DNA from: Channallabes apus
Taxonomy: Eukaryota; Chordata; Actinopteri; Siluriformes; Clariidae
DNA: 64,000 nucleotides
Assembly (NCBI GenBank): GCA_030522415.1
Contig: CM060125.1
Location: forward strand, 6,186,901-6,250,900
Direction of reading: 5' to 3'
Shown: piece by piece, positions 11,511 to 22,769 of the stretch
Layout: each line of letters starts with the position of its first letter
How positions within the stretch are numbered: position 1 is the stretch's first letter
Position numbers and translations under genes: made by a program
The notes under the pieces: model-generated
What the model was told of the DNA's origin: nothing
Databases searched by the model: none
Seen by the model: the letters and a program-made list of their open reading frames with translations, nothing else

Positions 11511-11936
11511 AAATAACATTTCATACCTAGTGGGGTCATGTAGGTATTATTAACTGATCTCTCCATCAGGGGTTTGAGGGGCGGGGGATAGATGGTGGTA
11601 TATAATATGTGATGATGAGCAGGAATAGAATATTAATTCATATGATTAAGGCATATTAACAAATGTCTCTTACATTTATAATAGCCCTCACTACAAATGT
11701 ATTTATTTTAATCCTACTTTGTGGTTTGAAATGTTTATGTATATTAAATGAAACAACACATTTAAGTAATCTTACCAAATATTCTATGTAATTTTATGCT
11801 TGTACACTTTTTTTTATTAAGTATCCCTTTGTAAAAAAGAAAATTATAATAATTGCCTAAATTTTTAATGCTAGCTATTAAAAGTAATATTTCATCTTAC
11901 TAAAATTTTATACAGCTTTTTTTCCCTTCTTCTTTT

Positions 11937-11939
11937 CAG
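11937..11939 (+). promoter_or_regulatory. Splice acceptor of the receptor coding exon
   Basis: A 20-nt pyrimidine tract ends in TTTTCAG at 11939, 22 bp before the start codon. Vertebrate olfactory receptor genes typically have one or more 5' untranslated exons spliced to a single coding exon. Confidence 0.6.
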
Positions 11940-11961
11940 GTTTCCAACAGCAGTGGCTTCA

Positions 11962-12885
11962 ATGACATCAATGGAAATTAACACATCTTATCCAATCATA
12001 TTTACCTTGTCTGGGATTAGGGATCTCTGGCCAAAATACCTTTTCATTTTAATTTTTCTCGTAATTTATCTCTTAATCATTCTTTTAAATCTTACATTGA
12101 TATTTACAATTATAATAGAAAAGACACTGCATGAGCCCATGTATCTTTTTCTGTGTAATCTTTGTTTTAATGGACTCTATGGTACAACAGGGTTTTATCC
12201 TAAATTAATTTATGATCTATTTTCACCTGTACAGGTAATCCCATTCGTTGGATGTATAGCACAAACATATGTAATTTATACATCTTTTATGTGTGAATAT
12301 ACAACATTGGCCGTAATGGCTTATGACAGATATATTGCAATATGTCGACCTTTAGAGTATCACAATATGATGGTAACCCAGTCGGTGGCAAAAGCTATTG
12401 TTTATTCTTGGGTACTTCCTCTTTTTATTTCAGTGCCTGTCTGTGTCATTCTCAATCAACTGCCAATGTGTGGGTTAGAGATAAACAGAGTTTACTGTTT
12501 TGCCTGGACAATGGTCAGGTTGGCATGTGTCCCTTCTACAACTCTTAATGTATATGGGTATTTTTTAATCTGCATATTTTTCTTACATGCAGTTTTTGTA
12601 ATTGTTTCATATCAGCGACTTATTGTTGCTTGCAGGCAATCAAATGAAAGCAGAAAAAAGTTCATGCAGACTTGTGTGCCACATTTGGTATCACTGGTCA
12701 ACTTTACTATAACTTTGCTTTGTGATATAATGTTCACTCGCTATGAGTCAGATAGCCTTCCAGTAGGTGTGCGTTATTTTTTGCAGCTTGAAATTCTTAT
12801 TGTTCCACCTCTCCTCAATCCACTAATGTATGGCCTTAAACTTTCAGAGGTGCGAAAGAGGATTTTTCAAATGCACAAAAAATAA
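11962..12885 (+). CDS. Olfactory receptor, fish type (OR 11A1-like), intact single-exon coding region
   Basis: This encodes an intact 307-residue rhodopsin-family receptor expected in the olfactory neuron membrane, coupling odorant binding to a G protein. Seven hydrophobic segments are visible. The N-glycosylation site NTS is at residues 7-9, LHEPMYLF at 56-63 (loop 1), Cys98 at the start of TM3, MAYDRYIAICRPLEY at 119-133 (the OR version of DRY), FMQTCVPHL at 234-242 (TM6 entry) and PLLNPLMYGLKL at 283-294 (TM7). The length is normal for an OR. I chose ATG 11962; ATG 11971 is also possible, and the frame upstream begins with a non-ATG codon. The acceptor at 11939 supports the exon. There are no stops or frameshifts. 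It resembles fish receptors annotated as olfactory receptor 11A1-like; the ligand is unknown. Confidence 0.95.
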   Translation: MTSMEINTSYPIIFTLSGIRDLWPKYLFILIFLVIYLLIILLNLTLIFTIIIEKTLHEPMYLFLCNLCFNGLYGTTGFYPKLIYDLFSPVQVIPFVGCIAQTYVIYTSFMCEYTTLAVMAYDRYIAICRPLEYHNMMVTQSVAKAIVYSWVLPLFISVPVCVILNQLPMCGLEINRVYCFAWTMVRLACVPSTTLNVYGYFLICIFFLHAVFVIVSYQRLIVACRQSNESRKKFMQTCVPHLVSLVNFTITLLCDIMFTRYESDSLPVGVRYFLQLEILIVPPLLNPLMYGLKLSEVRKRIFQMHKK

Positions 12886-13406
12886 ACACAAGATAACTGT
12901 TTATTTGCACAGTCATCATTTTTTTTCAGTGATTTGAAATATTATTTTTTCACCCCATAGAGAAAGTGTTTTCTATATTGAGCATCATGTGGCCATGACT
13001 TCCGCTACTAATTATAATCTAGAAACAGTATAAACAATAGCCTAAAAGAATATATTAAAGTTTGATCTAGATAAGCACAGTTGTTGAACAACCATTCTTT
13101 AACTTCTTTAAGTTTAGTGTTAACCAGTGGTCAAATTGTAAAATAATAATAATAAAAATTGAAGGGGGATGGAGTGGTCAAGTTTTTTTAAGAACAGTTT
13201 TATTAACATACTGTAATACATAAACTTGGAGCCATCAAAACAAAACATATGCATTTAAACAAGCAATTGTCAAAACTATGATTTGATTCTTTCCGTAGCT
13301 TTCATCTGGGGAGGATTATAAGAGTACAATAAAAATCTACCTACTCTAAAACATTAGTAATTAAATAATTTAAATGAATAGTATTGCAGTTTAGTATGGC
13401 TATCTA
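12886..13406. other. 3' flank of the receptor gene, nothing else recognised
   Basis: AT-rich sequence after the stop codon. An AATAAA-like motif occurs at about 13147-13156. No other gene or repeat is recognised. Confidence 0.5.
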
Positions 13407-13410
13407 CCAG

Positions 13411-13491
<81 letters not shown>
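13407..13491. repeat. (CT)n(CA)n compound microsatellite
   Basis: A CT tract passes directly into about 30 CA units. It ends exactly where copy B of the segmental duplication begins. Confidence 0.95.
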
Positions 13492-13494
<3 letters not shown>

Positions 13495-13889
13495 CTTCAA
13501 ATTACTATTATGACATTTTAAAATCAAGTTTGACCCTTTTGCACCCTTTTAATTAATTATTTATTAATTATTGTAAATAAGCTTTGTTAAGTTTGTATTT
13601 TACCTTTTAAACATTTGTGTTATCCTATTGATTATATTGTATTCCTTCCATTAAAAAAAAATTAAAACATGCTAGAAAACCAAGGGCTCTGGACAGTTAA
13701 AATTCTAAAATATAAAATTCTTGTCATTCTTTTAACTCACTTATTATATAAACATTTACAAATAGTTACAATATATATACAGATGTCGGCATTAAAAACG
13801 CACGTTTCGAGAAAAGGGATCCCGTGACTTGCCGCGGCTTTCCGCGGCTGCGTGCGGGAAGCTGTGAACATGCCCTTCATTACCTGTAG

Positions 13890-14065
13890 GGGGCAGTCGT
13901 GTTTCAGTATGAAGTATTGTGTGTCTACTGAAGCCGAAAATGTGTGCAAATTAAACCGCGCATGCGTGTTTGGAGATGCTGTGCCCGCGCTGTGGATCAG
14001 TCGGTTGGGAATCATCATGGAGGTACAACACGGTGTGGCTGGAGCTGGAGTTTGTCGTGTTCGAG
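13890..14065 (+). pseudogene. Exon-like block with splice donor, copy B
   Basis: Partner of 395-562. ATGGAG at 14017 is followed by an open frame (MEVQHGVAGAGVCRVR) to the donor GTAAGTTT at 14066. The peptide is not recognised, and the downstream continuation is interrupted by the LTR element at 14516. It may be an untranslated exon. Confidence 0.35.
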
Positions 14066-14515
14066 GTAAGTTTAGCTTTCTTTTTTGGATGTGATTCTCG
14101 CTTTCATGACTCCCAATTAATGTTCATCTTAATCTCAGGACGTACAATTAGCAATATTTCAGTTTTTAATGGTGTGGAGATTCACAAAACACCGTTTTCG
14201 TGTAAAAACCTGAACCTACGGAGCCCCCCAGGGGTCCTGTGGTAAATAAATAAATAAATAAATAAATAAAATAACGAACCGAGCGCGCGGATTAATACAC
14301 CGAGACGTGTGTTTCTTACCCCCACACCTCGTGAAAACTGCGTGTTCAGACAAAGGCTCGCCAGTGAGATGCCATTTCTGAACAAACTGAGTCATGTGTG
14401 TTAAAGCATTAAATGGTAAAAGAGCACTAGCAATAAATTTTTTTTTTCTGAAGCCGAACTTTATTAATGAGTTACGAGTAAAGAACCTGGACATATGTTC
14501 CTACAGTATTGACAG

Positions 14516-14859
14516 TATGGGAGAAAATTTTTATTTGATTTCATTTGATTTTACTTACTTTTGGGGGGTTAGAAGATACCTTATCAGTATATAATCGTGG
14601 ATGTGCGTGCAAGCTGGGACATAGGCTTCTTTGTGTGCATTGCACATAGGAAACCCAAGCTTTACATTGGGGGGGCTAAAGACGGCCCTTTAATGAAACC
14701 CAGATGTTGGAGAGAGGAGGGGCAGGCACTGCATATGTACTAGAACGCACATCAACAGAATTCAGTTGCTCAATGGACACAGCTCCGGCCTTGTTGTTTG
14801 ATAATAAAGGTCGTAATCTTCTGTAAGCAAAGCCCGACTCTGAGTATTTTTCCACAACA
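14516..14859 (+). repeat. 5' LTR of the ERV-like element
   Basis: It begins TATGGGAG and ends CCACAACA. It contains an AATAAAGG motif at about 14801-14808 that may act as the polyadenylation signal. It differs from the 3' LTR near 14771 (A for C) and 14834 (C for A). Confidence 0.85.
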
Positions 14860-14862
14860 TAA

Positions 14863-14880
14863 TGGCGCTGCGAGCAGGGT
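14863..14880 (+). other. Primer binding site, probably tRNA-Ser
   Basis: Three bases after the LTR, TGGCGCTGCGAGCAGGGT is the reverse complement of a tRNA 3' end reading ACCCTGCTCGCAGCGCCA. The T-arm and acceptor pattern (CCTGCTC..AGCG plus CCA) fits vertebrate serine tRNAs. The tRNA identity comes from memory of tRNA-Ser sequences, not from a search. Confidence 0.65.
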
Positions 14881-15709
14881 GGAAAAAGGGCAAAGGTGAC
14901 TGGCCGACGTGGGCTTCCTTGGTCGGCAACACAACCAGGTGGCCACTTACAAAGGTAAGCAACTTTTGCTTATATACTTAGGTTGTGTTGTTGGCTGAGG
15001 ATCACCCATGGTGGTAAGGACACCAAATAAAGGCCTCTCCAACTCAAGTAATTTAAAATGGGCTTTGTTTCCAGAAGAGAATGCATGCATCAGATTACTA
15101 ACAGTTGTACTGATAGTGAATTGAGAAGATAAGCATTGCATTGGTCTGGGTGTTGTCAAGTGGGCATTGATTGATGGCAACAGTAACAGACGGTATGAGG
15201 AAGCGCATTTGGGTGTCTATTTGTTTTGTCAAGTGGGCTTTGATAGATGACAGGACAGGAAAAAGGTAGATAATCTCAATATTAATATGTACTCATTGTC
15301 AAGTGGGCCTTGATTGGATGGCATGAGTAGTGCAGCAAGTTAATAAGGAATTGAACTTAATTAGTTATATTGCTTGTGTAAGGTTACCCAGCAATTAATA
15401 AAAAATACCCTTTGTATGAGGAACATCCTGTTGTATGTCATAAGCATTTTTTTAGCCACCGTAAATGTTATATGGTATGAGTTTGGTGGTTTTTAATTGA
15501 TACCCTTCGTATGTGGAATGTACAATTGTATATCATAAGAAATCACCCCTTATGTTTTATTGATATGAGTGACAGGGGTAATTAATATCTCTTCGTATGT
15601 GGAGCACGATTTGTGCCATTAAGTTGAATGCAATTGCAATTGTTTGTGTCTAATTGATGTTGTGTCTATCTGTTTCTGTCTGAGTGTATGAGAGCTCTAT
15701 GTTCGCCTA

Positions 15710-15764
<55 letters not shown>

Positions 15765-16375
15765 GTTGAATGAGAACCATAAGCTCTGTGTTCTGTGAAC
15801 AGGGCTGGACCTCCCGAGGGAATTGTGTGTGCAACCCTCAGAGGGGGGGCAGCTTGCTGCCAGACCAGAGACGTGTGTGTGTGAATGAGCCCTATTTAAG
15901 TAATAGCTAGCCTAATAATTAAATAGATAAATATTAATCAATAAAGGGACACGTGTGAGTGGAAAAATGAGCCCTTTTAGCAGGGGGACAAGTATGAAAA
16001 GAATAAGCCCAATTTTCTAGGAAAAGAGGGATAAAGTCTGAATGCATAGGCCTCTGAATAAATAAATAAATAAATAGTGTGGAGTGGTGAATGTGTATGA
16101 ACCCCATATTAATATTGTGGCATTACTCACTTATTGATGAAAGTGTTCACGGTGCATAAAAGCACTATGCTTTTTGGCAAGTGTTAATTTGAAAATAGTG
16201 AAGTGGTGTAGATTAAGGAGTGATTATCATTGATGAGCCTTGGTAAGTGGAGGTATACTTCTGTGATTCTAAAAGAGTGTATATTGTTGTAAGTAAATTT
16301 AGCCATTAAGTAAAAATAAAAAAAAAGGCATAAAAAATAATAATAATCTAAGTGGTGACATAGGCTAAAGCATAA

Positions 16376-17220
16376 TGGCAGCCTCTCCGGTGGAGACTCT
16401 AGTGCCGAAGCATCCTTTGTGTGAAGATCTCATCACTAAGACCTCCAATAAGTAGCAAAAAGAGGACCAAAGATATGATTACAAGATGGCCAAAGGAGGG
16501 GACATTTGATTTAGCACTGTGTTCTGAGATGGACACCTTGATAAAAAATTATAAAGCGGCAGCAAGAGAGAGAAAGCATGTCTGGAGAAGTTGAAAAGAC
16601 AGCAGGAAAGAGTGGTCCTAGCTTTGTTTAAGAAAGAATAAGTGAAGTTGGTAAGAAAGAAACAGGAAGTGATGGAAAAAGTTAAGAAAGTCAGGAAGTG
16701 AGGCCGAAGTAGCGAGAGAGAAGTTAGTTACACCTCCCCCATACAGTAGGTATAGGAAGACAGTCGAATTCCTAAGCGTAAGGAAATGGGGGAAGTTTCT
16801 GGTGAGATGGAGAAGGAATGTGATGCAGAGAGGTATAAGAAAGTGGGGGCAGATTTACAGAGAGTGGAAAAGCTATGTGTAGAGAAGGATGTAGAGGAAC
16901 AGGAGGGGGTGCAGACATGTGGAGAGAGGTCAGACAGCAGCACTAAAACACCAGTAAAAAGCAGATAGCTACACCATTAAAGACTGGACATAGATCTTTG
17001 TACAGTAGAGAGGATGGGGGTGAAGAGGATTTGTTATTTAATATGGGCAGTTCCACAATTCCCAATTTTAATTAAAGGTGGGGCATGGGCAACTCAAGGT
17101 CTAGAGGGTGTTGTCAACCGCCTCCCCAGCATTCAACGAGGGTGCAGGGACATGGTCTTAAACGAGCATAAGACTTTGTGGAGAGGAAAAAACGTGCTTC
17201 TGACTCGAGTGAGGCTGTAA
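16376..17220 (+). pseudogene. Gag-like remnant of the ERV-like element
   Basis: From ATG 16376 a frame reads MAASPVETLVPKHPLCEDL before a stop. Later pieces are lysine- and glutamate-rich (16786-16965), and another frame continues to about 17218. Position between the primer site and RT, plus the basic and charged composition, suggests gag. No zinc knuckle or clear capsid motif could be read, and several stops occur. Confidence 0.4.
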
Positions 17221-18239
17221 ATACATACCACATGGATGAACTGTCTTTGAGGCTGTTGTATGGCAGGCCTTGCATGCAGAGTGTTGACCCAAGGACATTA
17301 AAGGTTGACCTGGAGGCAGTTACAGCTTGAAAATCTTACAGAACGAACCAAGGGAAAAAAGCTCAAGCTACTCTGATTACCAGAAAAAACAGAGAGGGCC
17401 ACAAGCAATCCTTCACCAAAAATCCAGCCAGCTTCAGTCAGTGATGACATCACCAGCAGCATTTTCTCCAAACTCACGCCAGATGCCTGCGTCACCAACG
17501 TTTTCACTCCAAGGCCAGCCAAGCATGTGGGGATATGGATTAAATTGCCTCGCATAGCCATTGCCCGGCCCCGAGGGATGAGGGGGGGGGGGGAGACAAC
17601 ATCCCAGGTCCGATAAGTCATGCCTCTCACATCTGGAAAAGTTTGCCAGAACCGTAGGATTCTCGGGAAGAAAAAAGTAGTTACTACAACCCAAGAATAA
17701 GAGTGTGACCATACCTGTATTAGTCTCAAGTCATACACAAGTTAATTTTAAGGAAAGTTAAGGAAGAGAATCATTAGGTGAATTAGGACTGCAAATATGG
17801 TGTTCTCCAGAAGGTGTGTATGTTGAACATAATTCCTGAAGCACAATTACCCTGTCAGACTTTCACTGTACAATGATGAATGACCCAGCACAACACATCA
17901 TCATAGGTCAGCAAGGAGCAGCTATCAGTGTAGAGGAGTGTGATTTTGTAAAAAGGTAGTTCAATGTAACTGATTCTGTTCTTTAGGTGACATTGTATGT
18001 ACTGCAGGATAGAATTGCAGCTCTTAGGATTTATGTTGATTTCATTCTGCAGATAAAACCTGTGTAAAAATCTTGTGTGGTAATAAATTGATTCGTACTT
18101 CTTAAAGAAGTTGTAGTTAGCCACAAGTCACAAACACAAAGGGCATCAGCATCTGAAATCTACTGTGGGAAATTAGCTATATAGGCAAATGGATAGTCAA
18201 GTCCCATCTGAATTATAGTCTAAACATGATACAGATGTA

Positions 18240-18725
18240 GGCCTACTTAAATCAGCCAGCCAACTTCAAGTACAACGTAAACCAGATGTAGAACCGCCCA
18301 GAGTAAGACAATATGCTTTACGACCTGAGGCAAAAGCGGGTATATAGAACACTATTGAAGGCCTTGTAAAAGCATCTGTGCTAAAAGAGACCAGTTGTTG
18401 CAATACTCCTATTTTTCCCAGTGATTAAGCCAGGTACAAATAAATGGCATCATGTGCATGATTTGCATGCAGTTACTAGTAAAACAGGAAAGTATCCAGC
18501 AGAAGTTCCAAATCCACACACACTGCTGACTAATGTCCCTCCCTAAGCCAAATATTTTATTGTAATGATATTTGTTCAAGCCTTCTTCAGTGTTCAAATG
18601 GCAGAAAAGAGTAAACTACTGCATTTATTTGCATTTACAAGTGTCAGTTGACAAAATAGATACCAAAAATGCCACGGTGGTTCAAACATTCACTGTATAT
18701 ATTCAATCAGAGGTGGAAGCTGATT
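18240..18725 (+). pseudogene. Reverse transcriptase remnant of the ERV-like element
   Basis: Plus-strand fragments give VRQYALRPEAKAGI, TIEGLVKASVLKET, NTPIFPVIKPGTNKWHHVHD and VPNPHTLLTNVPP, in two frames. These are the typical N-terminal RT motifs of gammaretrovirus-like pol, which recognise template and primer. A segment AFFSVQ follows, where the palm domain starts. The catalytic YxDD region is not recognisable downstream, so the domain is truncated or scrambled. Confidence 0.75.
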
Positions 18726-19141
18726 TAGGAGGTTAAAGGATAGAAGATAGCCTGGGTCAGCATATGGGTGACTGTTTAATATGTCTATCATCATTAGAAA
18801 CATGCCAGAATGATTCCATTAAGGTACACCTTAAGCTAGTAAGGAGGTCATAAAGTGTCATAAACTAAACTACAATACTGTAAGCCTCAAGTTAAATTGT
18901 TAAGGTCACTAATTTCACATGATACGACAGCCGTAGTACATACATAATTAGAAGGCATAAGTAAGGCACCAGTGTCACAGCCGATAAACAGTGATGGCTT
19001 TCTAGGGTTAACAGGTTTTATGCTGACTGGAGTGAGGAATATGCAGGAAAAACAGCTCCACTATGGGAGATAATAATGAGAAAAGAAAACTGCAAGATCT
19101 AAGTTCTCCCTTAAAATAGAACACAGATATACTGTTAGCAT

Positions 19142-20000
19142 TTGAATCCATCAAAAAGAAATGCAGACTGCACCTACTTTAGGTATACAGTACCTGATTA
19201 TACCAATCCGTTCTATCGGTATGTAGTGAACCAAGCTGATGGATCTACCTCAGCTATACTGATGCAGGAAACTTGCAGTGATAGGAAAAACCAGTCCCTA
19301 GCTTACTACAGCACTAAGCTAGATAATATAACTCAAGGTGACCCAACATGCTACCAACAGGGTTTTGTAGTTGTACATTATACATATAGAAAAGCATCTT
19401 CATTGACAACAGGTTACCGATAGATTGTATAAATTGATAAAAACAAGGGGAAGGTGTTCTAACCCAAGCTCGCCTCCAAGCATATTCTTCACTGCTCACA
19501 TATCCCGACATTAATATAAAGCGATGTGACACAGTTAAACCAGCTAAATCACTCACTTAAACCTATAAAGGAGTGACTCACAGTTTTGTGGCGAACTCAT
19601 TGGCATTTACTAGGTTATGACCTGATCTTGAATCTAAGCCTATACTGTAGCTGAAGCGGAAGTGACTTATTTTGTTGATGGATCTAGTTTAGAGACCAGG
19701 TAGAAAGTCACACAGGGTATTCAGTAGTGATGAAGGATGGAGAAGATTTTAAACCTATCCTATCTCAGCATTGTACACAACCGTGTTCAGCTCAGTTAGC
19801 TGAATTGAAATCGCTCACCGCTGCTTGTCAATTAGCCAAAGGACTAGTGGCAAATATTTTTACAGATTCAGCCTATTCCATGGTGTATGTCATCTGTTTG
19901 GAGCCGTATGGAAGCAAAGGTTTAAAAAGCATGAAGGAACTCCCATTCAAAGTGCTGAATGGATAAGTAAACTAATGTCTGCTCTGATGCTACCAAGATG
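19142..20000 (+). pseudogene. RT connection and RNase H remnants of the ERV-like element
   Basis: The first piece (19142-19423) reads QADGSTSAILMQET...SLAYYSTKLDNITQGDPTC, the connection domain pattern. The second (about 19660-19990) has TYFVDGSS, then SAQLAELKSLTAACQLAKG and NIFTDSAYSM. These correspond to the RNase H acidic residues D, E and D of gammaretrovirus-like pol. Stops and a frameshift separate them. Confidence 0.75.
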
Positions 20001-20159
20001 ATTGACTTTCATTAAATGTCAGACCCGTAAAAAAGGGAAATGACTGTGTTGCTAAAGGTAACAACATGGCAGATTTAGAAATGAAGCGTGCATCAAAATG
20101 GCAACTAGCTGTGCAAGCGCCCATAGTCCTATAGAACCACAGCCTCAGTAAGAGGATAT

Positions 20160-21235
20160 CATTTGTACTCAACATCAAGCAGTTCCGTACGAGCACTCGA
20201 TGTGGCTCCAGAGGGGAGCGCATAAGGACGCACAGGATATTTGGTGTCCACATGAAGGGCTGATTATAGCACCCACAGCACTGGTGAATAATTTTGGTTT
20301 AAATGCTCATGGACTGGGCCATGGTGTAAGAAGACAGGTTGTGAGAAAAATCAGGCAACATGGGTATTGGACTTTATATCTGCATGCTATGGTTGAAGAG
20401 TTCCTAGCTTCATGGGAGATATGTGCTATGCGTAATGTCAGGAAGGAAACAGCGACACCTATAGGCTATACACCGGTACCAGAATGACCATTTAAGCACT
20501 TAGTGGTGAACTATGTGGGTAGGATAAAGTAGTGTTCTGGGCGAAAGATACATGCTTGTAATAACTGACAGATTTAGTAGATGAGTAAAAGCAATAATAT
20601 CTGCAGATGAAGAGTTAGGAACAGTTATCAAATCGTAAGGGAAGTGATATCTAGATTTGAAATTCCATCAGAGATGAGTTCCGACAATGGATCAATATTC
20701 ATTCAGAAAATGTAAGACAGGTGCTGCAACGGTTGGGAAAAAGCTAGGATTTGGGGATGTCCACAGTCCCAGGGGACGGTAGAGAGTGTAAATGGTAATC
20801 TCAAAGCCAAGGTTAATAATAATTGTAGTAGTACAATGCTACACTAGGTTTTAACTGATGCTGTACCAATGAGCTAACAAGCATGCAACCTAACACAAAT
20901 ACACACCTAACCCCGCATGAAATGCTTACGGGTCGACCCATGCCTGTGCCATTCTGTAGAAGCCATATAAAGGCCACCGCTTAAACAATTTTGAAAATCT
21001 TATATGAAGAAACTAACTGCCGTACATGAAGTAATCTATGTGCAGGAAAAGAACAAGGAGGAAGAGACGCTCCGTGTCCCATCACTCCCATCTGCGAGTG
21101 TTCAGGAGGAAGTGGCACAAGCCCAGGAGGGAGGGGCCCCGCAAAGTGTGGCAGCCACTCCAACAGTGATTCAAGTGAAAGACAAAACCATGTGGTATCA
21201 CTTGAACAATTACACGAGAGTCACAAAGAGCTATG
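20160..21235 (+). pseudogene. Integrase remnant of the ERV-like element
   Basis: A zinc-binding segment (LNAHGLGHGVRRQV..IRQHGYW...EICAMRN, 20290-20440) has the two histidines but an altered cysteine pair. Further pieces are EIPSEMSSDNGSIFIQ (about 20660-20710), a GTVESVNGNLKAK-type motif (about 20770-20810), and PHEMLTGRPMPVP (about 20915). A C-terminal WYHLNNYTRV motif lies near 21190-21225. Frame changes separate the pieces. The order is that of a retroviral integrase, but it cannot be functional. Confidence 0.75.
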
Positions 21236-21239
21236 GGTA

Positions 21240-22412
21240 CCAAAAACGAAGGAAGAAAGAAAGAAGAACCTAACATCAGAAAAATACAAAGAAATTAAAT
21301 CATTATTGGAAAATAACCAACTATTGGCACAAGTTGGATATCAAATTGCACAGCGTTGAACACTCCGCTGCTCCAAATTAAGAATGAGAATCTGCTTGAG
21401 AGCAGCATCTACTTCTGATACAAACAAGACTGACTGACTGACTGACTGACTTCGACCAGGTTTCTCCTGACACAATTAACAGGACAAACAATTGTACAGA
21501 TTATGTGTGACAACTAACTGTGTCCTTAACATTGTATAAATGCATTTCTGTTTAACTAACACTATATTGCTTTTACAGATAAAACAGCAGCAGCGACAAC
21601 TAATTTTAATTTCCTCCACAGGAAAAATGCACGAGAAGGAAGCAAGCCTTAACCAGATTATGACAATATGTAATGCCACTAAACACAGTTCTCTTTTATT
21701 CCAGGTGCAGAAATTTAATTGAAGCAGCTAATGGGTGACTTTACTGTGTCAAGTAAATTTATGAATGTGATTTATGAATTTATTAATCAAAGGTTTCCTA
21801 AAATTAACAGCATTTCCTAGCAACAACAGACAAGGATGAATTCTTTGGACACAGTCATCAAGGATATCCCGAACTCAGCCATATACTGTATATCTCTAAC
21901 AAGAGACTTTACTGGTTCATATATTGAAGTATACAATATCTTCCAAGGCATGAGCCCACAATGATGTGCTGGCAACCTCTCTTGTGGGCTCCAACTGACT
22001 CCCTGCGGTGCGCAAAGCACCTGAGTTGAAGACTATTATATTACAACAAGGCTGTTTAAATGTATATCCATTCTTAAAAATTGTATTGTGTTATTGTGTA
22101 ATTGTATGTTCCATTGTAGGTTATATGATTTATCCAATTGATGTAATCCTAGAAAATCACTGTATTAAGTACATGTTCATGCCATGTTATTGAGTAATGG
22201 GAAGTACGATGTCCTGGAGGTCGAGTCTTTTACTCCTATTCCTAGTCAAGGGTGGAAGGAGAGGTTTGGCCGATTCTCCACTAGAGGGCGAATCCATGGG
22301 TCGGTCATGATAAAAGTCCAGTGATTTAATTTAATCACCAGTTAGTATAAGGAAGACTGACTCATGGAGTCGCACTCTAGATTAACCAATTAGTGTGGGA
22401 CTTATAAGTCCC
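21240..22412. other. 3' internal part of the ERV-like element, no env recognised
   Basis: This is where env would lie. Only short frames are present, and no signal peptide, cleavage site or transmembrane pattern could be recognised. A short (GACT)n run occurs near 21431-21450. Confidence 0.5.
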
Positions 22413-22425
22413 AGAGGGGGGGATA
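22413..22425 (+). other. Polypurine tract of the ERV-like element
   Basis: The purine run AGAGGGGGGGA lies directly before the 3' LTR start TATGGGAG, the normal position of the plus-strand DNA primer. Confidence 0.7.
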
Positions 22426-22769
22426 TATGGGAGAAAATTTTTATTTGATTTCATTTGATTTTACTTACTTTTGGGGGGTTAGAAGATACCTTATCAGTAT
22501 ATAATCGTGGATGTGCGTGCAAGCTGGGACATAGGCTTCTTTGTGTGCATTGCACATAGGAAACCCAAGCTTTACATTGGGGGGGCTAAAGACGGCCCTT
22601 TAATGAAACCCAGATGTTGGAGAGAGGAGGGGCAGGCACTGCATATGTACTAGAACGCACATCAACAGAATTCAGTTGCTCCATGGACACAGCTCCGGCC
22701 TTGTTGTTTGATAATAAAGGTCGTAATCTTCTGTAAGCAAAGCCAGACTCTGAGTATTTTTCCACAACA
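22426..22769 (+). repeat. 3' LTR of the ERV-like element
   Basis: Same length as the 5' LTR with two visible base differences. It is followed by the ACAG target duplication and by original copy B sequence (CAGCTCTAATTTGTC). Confidence 0.85.

Larger units (their letters stand above)
14516..22769 (+). mobile_element. ERV-like LTR element, coding region decayed
   Basis: Two 344-bp LTRs (14516-14859 and 22426-22769) flank gag-like and pol remnants in the order gag, RT, RNase H, integrase. A four-base target duplication ACAG (14512-14515 and 22770-22773) is visible. Copy A at about 1015 keeps the uninterrupted site with a single ACAG. RT and integrase remnants resemble gammaretrovirus-like or epsilon-like endogenous retroviruses of fish. 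The pol region has many stops and frameshifts. No env gene could be recognised. LTRs differ at only two positions that I can see, which is unexpectedly young for such a decayed interior. Confidence 0.85.

Noticed and set aside
17298..17738. 146-codon minus-strand frame within the ERV-like element
   Set aside because: It is antisense to the gag-pol junction region and has no recognisable motif.
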